DNA of 64,000 nt from CAVXWV01 sp963695415 (lineage in GTDB: Bacteria; Chloroflexota; Anaerolineae; Anaerolineales; UBA4823). This document shows positions 57,319 through 64,000 of this stretch, piece after piece (position 1 is the first letter of the stretch; the number at the start of each line of letters is the position of its first letter). The translations under genes were made by a program, and so were the position numbers. Location: positions 124,001 through 188,000 of the forward strand of contig CAVOGL010000020.1 in the NCBI GenBank assembly GCA_963695415.1. Direction: 5' to 3'. The notes below the pieces were generated by a model that was not told where the DNA came from, searched no databases, and saw only the letters and a list, made by a program, of their open reading frames with translations.

Positions 57319-58845
57319 TTAACCTGATTTAGCAACCAATCCTTCGATCGTTGTTTGCAGTGCATCGAGATCAGCCTGGATATCCGCACCTCTCAGGTTG
57401 CCCTTCCAGATACGATCGTACGATTCATTCCAGGCAGACCAAATGCGTGAACCGTTCTTCGGCCAGCCAGGCAGTGGACCTGAACCACCTTCCAGAAGCT
57501 CTTTCATCGTCACACGCACGATCTTCTGGGAAATCTCAGATTTGTACCCATTGAGTTTGTCATAGGTCTCGTACTGCTCGAGTTGTGACTTAAGAGCCGG
57601 GATCCAGATACCGCAGTTATCCGCCAGGAAAGCCTGAGCGTCGGGATTGACCAGGGTTTCCTCAATGGACTTGACTGCCAGTTCGGGATACTTGCATCCA
57701 TTCAGAGCCGAGTGCATGTCATTGCCGATGACGATGGTGGCGGGTTTTCCACCAGGAGGCAGCGGGAACGGGATCGCAGTGGCATTAATCGGAGGATCTG
57801 CCTGCCCAACGGAGGTAGCGTCATTGTTCCAACCAGGTTTGAGTGCGATGACGCCCTGGTTGAACAACACGCCAGAACCTGCTTCCGCTTCAGCCTGCAT
57901 GATCAAGGCCTCTGTAGAAGACCACATCATGTCATTGTGAAACTCCCATACTGCCACTGCATTGGGATCATTGGCATTGGGCTCACCGAGGTTGCTGCCA
58001 AGTGGAGCACCAGCCTGGTTGAACCAGTGCAGGATGCGCATGGCAGTTCCGTAAGTTTCCGGTGCAGGACCATAGGTGAAGTAGGCGTTATTGCCCCATT
58101 TTTCATCACTGTTGATCTTCGAGATCGCTTGAGCCATCGCCACCAGTTCTTCCCACGTGGTGGGCAGATTTTCTGGGTCCAATCCAGCTTCCTCAACTTT
58201 GTCCAGGTTCACAAAAAGGACATCCGCTCCGGAGGATTTCGGGTAACCGTAAACTTCCCCGTCTGCGCCAATCGCGCCACCGAACGATCCTGCGGCGAAA
58301 CTCTCTTCAGCAATGCTCTTCGAGAGCGGTGCGAAGACACCTAACTGCACAAATTCATTCACATAGGCTTCACCGTAGGTGGTTTCAGGAACGATACCCG
58401 CCGCCAATGCCATCAACTGGTTCTGGCGCAAGTCCCAGTCCCAGCTGTGGGAGGTGATGTTCATCGAAACACCAGGATTGGCTTCCAACCAGGGTTTGAA
58501 AATGGCGCGTCCCAGACCGCCAAAATACCACTGCTTCTGGAACTCTTCGTTTTCCGGGTCCGGTGTCCATTCTGCGTTGATATCGGGGATGTTGGTGTTG
58601 AACCAGATCTCCATGACCACATCGCCGGCTGGTTCCGCGGGCTCGGGGGTCGCAGTAACAACCTTCTCGACTTCCTTCTCCACCTCAACTTCAACCGTCT
58701 CAATGACTTCTTTCACGACCTCGACTTCAACAGTTTCGACAATCTTCTCGGGTGTTGGGGTAGCACAGGCAGCCAGGACAGTCGCTCCTGCGGAAATTCC
58801 CACCATGCGCACAAAATCGCGTCTGGATAAAGATTTCTTCTCCAT
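57319..58845 (-). CDS. Sugar ABC transporter substrate-binding lipoprotein
   Basis: 508 residues. The leader SLSRRDFVRMVGISAG contains a twin-arginine-like RR, followed by lipobox TVLAAC, so it is an exported lipoprotein. A Val/Glu-rich spacer (residues 35-65) typical of Chloroflexota leads into the solute-binding fold (WLEANPGVSMNITSHSWDWD, LPTTWEELVAMAQAISKIN). AGGAG seven bases before ATG 58845. Substrate not known; the LacI regulator and nearby glycosidases suggest an oligosaccharide. Confidence 0.92.
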   Translation of the reverse strand: MEKKSLSRRDFVRMVGISAGATVLAACATPTPEKIVETVEVEVVKEVIETVEVEVEKEVEKVVTATPEPAEPAGDVVMEIWFNTNIPDINAEWTPDPENEEFQKQWYFGGLGRAIFKPWLEANPGVSMNITSHSWDWDLRQNQLMALAAGIVPETTYGEAYVNEFVQLGVFAPLSKSIAEESFAAGSFGGAIGADGEVYGYPKSSGADVLFVNLDKVEEAGLDPENLPTTWEELVAMAQAISKINSDEKWGNNAYFTYGPAPETYGTAMRILHWFNQAGAPLGSNLGEPNANDPNAVAVWEFHNDMMWSSTEALIMQAEAEAGSGVLFNQGVIALKPGWNNDATSVGQADPPINATAIPFPLPPGGKPATIVIGNDMHSALNGCKYPELAVKSIEETLVNPDAQAFLADNCGIWIPALKSQLEQYETYDKLNGYKSEISQKIVRVTMKELLEGGSGPLPGWPKNGSRIWSAWNESYDRIWKGNLRGADIQADLDALQTTIEGLVAKSG

Positions 58846-58914
58846 TAAATTTTCTCCTTCAGATATAGTTCAATCTAATTTGCCGTAAAACATTGCTCAC
58901 AAGGTTCACTTTTC

Positions 58915-58971
58915 TCAATAACATCCTTCCTTTCGCCGGATACATCCGGCACGTTTAATAATTTTCGTCAT
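58915..58971 (-). CDS. Possible 18-residue leader peptide with internal hairpin
   Basis: ATG 58971 with GGGGGAG two bases upstream encodes MTKIIKRAGCIRRKEGCY and stops at 58915, 70 nt before the binding-protein start. A perfect inverted repeat GCCGGAT/ATCCGGC (58935-58950) lies inside it. A translated leader with a hairpin could regulate the operon, but the feature is short and may be chance. Confidence 0.35.
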   Translation of the reverse strand: MTKIIKRAGCIRRKEGCY

Positions 58972-59046
58972 TTCTCCCCCTTTAAACAGGAATGTCTCAT
59001 TGGATGCGAATTCTTATCGTTCTCGATGCCGCTCTCCTTTCCTCAA

Positions 59047-60126
59047 TTACCGGTTTTTAATGACAGAGTGTTGGGTTTGCATGGTCTGGGGATCGACCAT
59101 CCCGGTTGAGGACCGGATGACGAGGCGAGTGGGAAGGATCTCTTCTTTCACTTCCAGCCTCCCGTTGCGTATCGTATTCAAAGCCATCATCACAGCTTTC
59201 CTTCCCATCTCGTAGAGCGGTTGGTGGACCGTGGTTAATGGCGGTATGGTGCGTGCTGCCATGGGAATATCATCGAATCCCATGATTGATACCTGTTCCG
59301 GGACTTTCAGGCTCAATTTGTGCGCCGCGGACAAAACCCCCATCGCCATCTGGTCGTTGGATGCAATAATGGCAGTGGGCGGTTCTTCCATCTGAAGAAG
59401 TTCCAGACCGTGACTTTCGCCGGAAGGTGATTCGTAATCACCCTGCCTGACCAATTCATCGTTTACCGGGATACCCGCCTCTTCAAGGGCATCACAGAAA
59501 CCTGAGAACCGCTCGAGGCTGGTACCATCTCCAAGAATGCCTTTGATATATCCAATTCGCCGGTGACCCAATTGGAGCAGGTAACGCGTGGCTTCATGCA
59601 TCCCTGCCTGGTTGGATGCCTTGACCATGGGCAAGGCATACTCTACGGAACGGTGATCGATGAGGATACAGGGTAGATTGTCCTTGCACAACACGCCCAT
59701 AAACCGGTCTGCCTCGGTTGGCAGCACCATCAATATCCCCTCTACCAATCCTCCCATCAGGTAGGTTACCTGTGTCAATTCATCTTTGCTGTTTTGCCCG
59801 CTGGTCAACAGGATCATATTATAGCCCTGAGCCTGAGTCTCATCACTGACGCCGCGGATAATCTCGAGCAAATATTCTGAATGGATGCTGCCCACGACCA
59901 GACCCAGCATCTTCGAACGCCCGGTTGATAATGAACGCGCCGGTATGTTAGGCGCATATTCAAGCTCTGTGGCGATGCGTAAAATACGCTTGCGGGTCTC
60001 CACGTTGACATGCGGTTTGTTGTTCAGAACCCGCGAAACTGTCATTGTCGATACACCAGCTTTCTTGGCAATATCGGCTAGTTTTACAGTTATGAGTTCG
60101 GATTTGCCTGCCATGGGAAACGCCAT
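59047..60126 (-). CDS. LacI-family transcriptional regulator
   Basis: 359 residues. VKLADIAKKAGVSTMTVSRV and LNNKPHVNVETRKRI form the helix-turn-helix and hinge; then a periplasmic-binding-protein-like effector domain (LGLVVGSIHSEYLLEIIRGV, GHRRIGYIKG, AIIASNDQMAMGVL). ATG 60126 has AGGA five bases upstream. Encoded directly before the ABC operon, with an operator in its own promoter. Likely represses itself and the importer until a sugar binds. Confidence 0.93.
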   Translation of the reverse strand: MAFPMAGKSELITVKLADIAKKAGVSTMTVSRVLNNKPHVNVETRKRILRIATELEYAPNIPARSLSTGRSKMLGLVVGSIHSEYLLEIIRGVSDETQAQGYNMILLTSGQNSKDELTQVTYLMGGLVEGILMVLPTEADRFMGVLCKDNLPCILIDHRSVEYALPMVKASNQAGMHEATRYLLQLGHRRIGYIKGILGDGTSLERFSGFCDALEEAGIPVNDELVRQGDYESPSGESHGLELLQMEEPPTAIIASNDQMAMGVLSAAHKLSLKVPEQVSIMGFDDIPMAARTIPPLTTVHQPLYEMGRKAVMMALNTIRNGRLEVKEEILPTRLVIRSSTGMVDPQTMQTQHSVIKNR

Positions 60127-60154
60127 CCATCCTGCCTGTTAAGCTGTTAGATAT

Positions 60155-60200
60155 CTGTTAACGGTAACATAAATATACAACCTGGAAAGTGTTTTGTCAA
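60155..60200 (-). promoter_or_regulatory. Consensus promoter with LacI/GntR-like operator
   Basis: Minus-strand TTGACA (plus 60195-60200), 17 bp, TATATT (plus 60172-60177), then ATGTTACCGTTAACAG (plus 60155-60170) across the start site. The operator closely resembles the E. coli gluconate repressor GntR site ATGTTACCGATAACAT (a LacI-family member). Autorepression is the natural reading. Confidence 0.85.
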
Positions 60201-60383
60201 GACAATTAGCGACCATTTGGGGAGGGATTCATTATTTGTTGGATGAATCACCTGAATTTAATAATAGCGCAAAAATTGACTCTGGTCTGTTAAATTGAAA
60301 CAGACTACCTCAGCATTTCTAGAATGATCATTGCTCGAACCGCAAGCCCGACCACATTTATCATCATCTCAATCGAATCTCAC

Positions 60384-61401
60384 TCAATCATGGTCCTTGC
60401 CATGCATCGTCGGCGCCATCATGCCATCCGGAGCACCCATCATCGACATTGGGGCGTTTTTGATGCTGCGCCGTTTTTCAGGCTGGTTAGCTGCGCAGGG
60501 AGTGCCAAAGACAGGCTGTGCGAAAGGTAGATGCGTGTTGCCGCGCGCCAGAATATGCAGGTAATTTGCCATCTCCCCATCCCAGGGCAACCCATGGTTC
60601 CAGGGCACAGCAGAACGTGCGTTGCAGTAATGTCCCACAAATGACCGGCGAGGTTTGTCCGTGCGATTGGAGTGGGAGCGGTGCAGGATGTGACCTCCAA
60701 AAAAGACCACGTCTCCTGGTTCGGCTTCCACAGGCACTTCCTTTCCCGGGTATTTCTGGGCAATGCGGACCAGTCCATTGCGGTTTTCATCGGTCACCGA
60801 AGCGCCGTAGATTGTGCCCATATCTTCGAGTGTCGATTGCAGCGATGTTCCCATCCCTTTATCATCAGGATAGATTGGCTCATTCTGCGTTCCCACCGTA
60901 AACCACAGGCACCCGTTCTCCACAGTCGCCTTTGTCAGCGCAACCCAGGCACCACACAACGTGTCCGGGAAAGAAGGAATGTAATATGCATCCTGGTGCA
61001 GTCCCTGACCTGGCTGACCGGGCTGCTTGAAGAACAGCATCGACTGAAGCGCCAGCACATCCGGACCGATCAGAGCTTCTAACACATCCAGGATCCTTGG
61101 ATGGAGCAAGAAGCGTTCATGCAGTGCATGACGGCGGTGCAGCATGTGTGCCCTAAGCCAGTCTTCCGGTTTCTTGGGTGTATCGCGGATGCCGATATCT
61201 GCCAGGATAGTGGCTTCTTTGATCGTCTCCTTGCCGGAAAGCATCGCGTCCATGTGGTCATTCATCTCGGTGATGTCCGCATCCGGCACCAAACCGCGCA
61301 CAACCAGGAAACCCTGCTCCTTGAAAGTGATGTATTCGTTTACATGTACCGTATAGGATGCAGTCGACCTGCTCTTTTTCCATGGTTGACTGGTTCATCA
61401 T
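60384..61401 (-). CDS. Phytanoyl-CoA dioxygenase (PhyH) family protein, N-terminal frame break
   Basis: The main frame (from 61301) has HQDAYYIPSFPD (iron ligands His and Asp), PGDVVFFGGHILHRSHSNRT (distal His) and RRSFVGHY (2-oxoglutarate Arg): a non-haem Fe(II)/2-oxoglutarate oxygenase. The natural start is probably ATG 61401 (GGAGA six bases upstream), encoding MMNQSTMEKEQVD and then, after one extra base near 61362, VNEYITFKEQGFLVVRGLVP. The C-terminus is Met-rich. Substrate unknown. A TATAAT (plus 61452-61457) may be its -10 box. Confidence 0.82.
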
Positions 61402-61551
61402 GTTATTCTCCGTTGTTAGGAATTCCCTTAATATTGAGACTAATAACATATATTATATCCGAAATTCATACTGTTATTGATATCTTTTTGTAAGTAAATT
61501 GTTGATAGCATCAGACTGATATAATAAAAATAAAATACATCAGGAGTCAAC

Positions 61552-62298
61552 ATGACTGCCAGTAAAGAAGAAATTCTAGAATTCATCGAAACCACCTCAT
61601 TAAGCGGTTATCAAAATATACCTTTACCTTACAACCTCGAGATTCCGGGTAAAGATCACAGTCCTAAGATAAATTCGGTGCTCAGTATGGAATTAAAAGG
61701 CAAGAGTGTTCTCGACATCGGCTGTTATTATGGTTTGTACTCTCACGAAGCAAAGAAAAGAGGCGCCGGGCGAGTGGTTGGTATTGAATTGAATAAGCAA
61801 AGAGCGGAAATTGCTCAGAAAATCACAGATCTTATCGGCGATGGAGTCGAGATTATCCATGGTGATATTTTGGATGTGAATCTGAAAACCAAATTTGATG
61901 TCATCTTGTTCCTCAGCGTACTCCATCATATCAAGGAACCTGTTGCGGTGATGAAAAGGCTGGCAAGTATTTGTTCAGGTGTTATAGTCATCGAATTTTG
62001 CTTACCAGAACACAGGTTGAGACGCAAAGACCATGATCGAAATCCTCGTGGAAGCGATTTCCAGGAGAAAATAAACGATCATTTTCGAAGTTTTATATTG
62101 CGCATTTTGGGTGAAAAAGCAGGAGTCATTGTTACAGGAGACAGGATAAGCTCTGACCAGGAATATGATTGGACTTATTTTTACAATTTAACTGCATTCC
62201 GGACAATTTTCCAGGTGCAGAATGCACTCTTCTCAGATATTCGATTCGAGAAATCTCCTCAAAAACAGAATCGAATGCTGGCTTTTTGCAAGGTTTAA
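61552..62298 (+). CDS. Class I SAM-dependent methyltransferase
   Basis: 248 residues. KSVLDIGCYYGLYSHEAKKR is motif I (the SAM loop has Tyr-Tyr), VVGIELNKQRAEIAQ motif II, FDVILFLSVLHHIKEPVAVM motif IV. This resembles tRNA-wobble (CmoB-like) and small-molecule methyltransferases with a DUF1698-like N-terminus. AGGAG lies six bases before ATG 61552. It is AT-richer than the genes to its left. Confidence 0.85.
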   Translation: MTASKEEILEFIETTSLSGYQNIPLPYNLEIPGKDHSPKINSVLSMELKGKSVLDIGCYYGLYSHEAKKRGAGRVVGIELNKQRAEIAQKITDLIGDGVEIIHGDILDVNLKTKFDVILFLSVLHHIKEPVAVMKRLASICSGVIVIEFCLPEHRLRRKDHDRNPRGSDFQEKINDHFRSFILRILGEKAGVIVTGDRISSDQEYDWTYFYNLTAFRTIFQVQNALFSDIRFEKSPQKQNRMLAFCKV

Positions 62299-62313
62299 TC
62301 GATTTTCTCATCT

Positions 62314-62994
62314 ATGGATGACTTTTCTTCCTTGCAGTATGCAAAAATTATTGATTCTTTAAAAGAATACAGCAATAAACCTCAAAGTTCACCATACAAC
62401 AATGAACATTTGAGATTAATGGCTGACGCTGCTAAAGTTCTATTGAAATCCAAAAGAGGAGTGAGTTTTCCGGATAAAGATTCAACCTACTCTCAAATTA
62501 TCCAGGAAACATTACAAAACTGCCTGAAACGATTGTTGGTAAGTGGTGATTTGGATGGTGAAGGCTTGTGTGCCGCATTGATCAAAGGATCTTTCGCATT
62601 TAGTACAGCCAACCTTTTCCTCAATACCATCGAAAACCAGCTATTGCCTGAACAAACTCTTGGACTATTCCGGTTGATTTATGCATGGTTATTCGCCTTT
62701 ATTGGGAAATCGCCTGAATATGCTAACCTTCGTTTTCTTGATCCAGGGTTTACCAGTACTCTCGAGATAATTTTATTGTTCGATAAACCACCACAATTTT
62801 CCAATCTGGATTATCGGAATTCAATCAGGAATGAACTGATTGATTTATTGAATTTTTCACCACCGGTCGAGGTGGAAATTCGTTTACTCGGGTCCTTTTC
62901 TCTGCCTGATGCAATCTCCTCGTTCATCCTTTTTGACAATGGAAGTGTACAGGATCTACTTAAAACAGAAATACCGCAATTATCTAACGAGTGA
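62314..62994 (+). CDS. Hypothetical helical protein
   Basis: 226 residues, mainly alpha-helical, no signal peptide or membrane segment. It starts 15 bp after the methyltransferase gene and is similarly AT-rich. I recognise no family. The frame ends inside the start region of the next frame, offset by one base, so the two may be halves of one gene split by a single-base indel between 62939 and 62994. Confidence 0.7.
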   Translation: MDDFSSLQYAKIIDSLKEYSNKPQSSPYNNEHLRLMADAAKVLLKSKRGVSFPDKDSTYSQIIQETLQNCLKRLLVSGDLDGEGLCAALIKGSFAFSTANLFLNTIENQLLPEQTLGLFRLIYAWLFAFIGKSPEYANLRFLDPGFTSTLEIILLFDKPPQFSNLDYRNSIRNELIDLLNFSPPVEVEIRLLGSFSLPDAISSFILFDNGSVQDLLKTEIPQLSNE

Positions 62995-64000
62995 GGGAAA
63001 TGCGATTTTGGACAAATGCCTGGGGCAGATCGTCACGGATTTGTTGCTTGATCAAAACAACACAAGGAAGGACCAGGATTGGGATTCCAAGATCATCGCA
63101 GGATATCAAACCAACAAACAACGCGCTGATCAGGTAGTTTGTGTGGATTTCGGTGAAGTACTCGACCCTTCCAGTCCTTGGAGAAAAGAAAACCATCAAT
63201 TTTTCACGCATCTGAAAACAAACCAATTTGATTCAATCATCGTTGAAGATGCCACCCGGCAGTTGCAGGATGATAAGGGATTTGAAAAAGAAAACCAATT
63301 CACCTTGTGTAAGGTGATTGGTTTAGAGTACGAGGATCGCATCATTCCAGCTGAGCGGATGATGTTAAAGATTCGCGGGTTGTCTTACTACCGTGCTGGC
63401 ACCACTCACCTGTTAGATACCCTGAAGGAATATGCCAGTTACCGGTATATCCATGAAAAGTCTTCTGAAACTGGAGAATATGTTTTGGAAGTTGGACCTA
63501 TAATATTCAACCTGGAGAAGTTGGCAGTACCCTTTGACCGGGAAGAAACCAGAAAATGGATAGGATTTTTCCTCGAGGAGATCAAATCGTCTACATCAAG
63601 TAGTCTGTACACCACCCGGCTCGTTCAAGGGACAGATTTCTGGTCTCTTGGCGCCTGCCTCAAAAAAGTAAAAAAAGGGACAACGGCGCACCAGGTAAAG
63701 CTTGACCAGGAACAAATAAAATTTCTGCTTTCCGAATTCGGAACGTGGTCCTGGTTGAATGGATTCAGCATCGATTATTGTGATGCGGCTTTATTTCTCA
63801 CTCCCGATGGGGACATCAAGTCGATGAAAATCTTCGATTTCGAAAGGATTAACTTCGGGGAGCTGGTCAACGAGAACCACATCGTGCTTGACACGTTAAT
63901 TGACATCAAAACTTACCTGAGAAAATCGTCCTGGGATGAAATTCTACACAAAGTATATCTCTCTGATAACACTCGCCAGGAACCTTTACCACTGGACGAT
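62939..64000 (+). CDS. Hypothetical protein, incomplete at right edge
   Basis: Open for 354 codons to the window edge. The ATG at 62939 overlaps the preceding gene by 56 nt and has no ribosome-binding site, so the true start could be a later TTG or the reading may continue from the previous frame. Visible segments include VVCVDFGEVLDPSSPW, MMLKIRGLSYYRAG and a MKIFDFERINFG segment. The last recalls the metal-binding part of kinase-like folds but no catalytic loop is seen. Function unknown. Confidence 0.65.
   Translation, partial: MEVYRIYLKQKYRNYLTSEGNAILDKCLGQIVTDLLLDQNNTRKDQDWDSKIIAGYQTNKQRADQVVCVDFGEVLDPSSPWRKENHQFFTHLKTNQFDSIIVEDATRQLQDDKGFEKENQFTLCKVIGLEYEDRIIPAERMMLKIRGLSYYRAGTTHLLDTLKEYASYRYIHEKSSETGEYVLEVGPIIFNLEKLAVPFDREETRKWIGFFLEEIKSSTSSSLYTTRLVQGTDFWSLGACLKKVKKGTTAHQVKLDQEQIKFLLSEFGTWSWLNGFSIDYCDAALFLTPDGDIKSMKIFDFERINFGELVNENHIVLDTLIDIKTYLRKSSWDEILHKVYLSDNTRQEPLPLDD

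Overview
The window reads as chromosome of a filamentous-type Chloroflexota bacterium, most likely class Anaerolineae (inference). Lipoproteins carry long Thr/Pro spacers after the lipobox, the sugar-binding protein has a Val/Glu-rich spacer after a twin-arginine-like leader and lipobox, and carbohydrate genes are abundant. No tRNA, rRNA or CRISPR array was seen. Several promoters match the sigma-70 consensus almost perfectly (TTGACA, 16-17 bp, TATAAT).

1-4.4 kb: a two-gene leftward operon, probably an immunity or programmed-death module. It encodes a metallo-beta-lactamase/metacaspase fusion and a macro-domain STAND-type ATPase that runs off the left edge. 4.5-7.6 kb: a glycyl radical enzyme and its activase. 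7.6-15.1 kb: a long leftward operon with two radical SAM proteins, membrane and soluble glycosyltransferases, a TIGR04282-like transferase, a DoxX protein, a Nudix hydrolase, and DsrE and TusA sulfur-carrier proteins; it looks like sulfur trafficking combined with glycan or small-molecule modification. 15.3-24.3 kb: UbiB/ABC1 kinase, an APH-like kinase, a transposase scar, two tandem paralogous lipoproteins, an SGNH hydrolase, a sialidase-like propeller and a membrane-protein/winged-helix pair.

24.4-32 kb: a sugar-acid style catabolic cluster (GH117-like hydrolase, enolase-superfamily dehydratase, aldehyde dehydrogenase, GntR regulator, zinc dehydrogenase, KduD-like dehydrogenase, URO-D-like protein). 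Most of its genes carry frame breaks. 33.1-35.0 kb: two blocks of a 134-bp repeat on either side of a small GIY-YIG nuclease gene. 35-46.5 kb: MFS transporter, fluoride channel, VTT membrane protein, three large glycosidase-like genes, an esterase and an ATP-grasp ligase. 46.5-54.3 kb: MFS, a coiled-coil membrane protein, a type-B carboxylesterase, and a divergent GroEL-like chaperonin immediately followed by a cytoplasmic BNR propeller.

54.3-61.4 kb: a sugar ABC importer (binding protein, one MalF-like and two paralogous MalG-like permeases), its LacI-family regulator with a visible promoter/operator, and a PhyH dioxygenase. 61.5-64 kb: an AT-richer end with a methyltransferase and unrecognised genes running off the right edge.

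A feature of the whole window is the number of genes that can be read through only by adding or removing one base, often in a short homopolymer. These may be consensus errors or real decay; the sequence alone cannot settle it.
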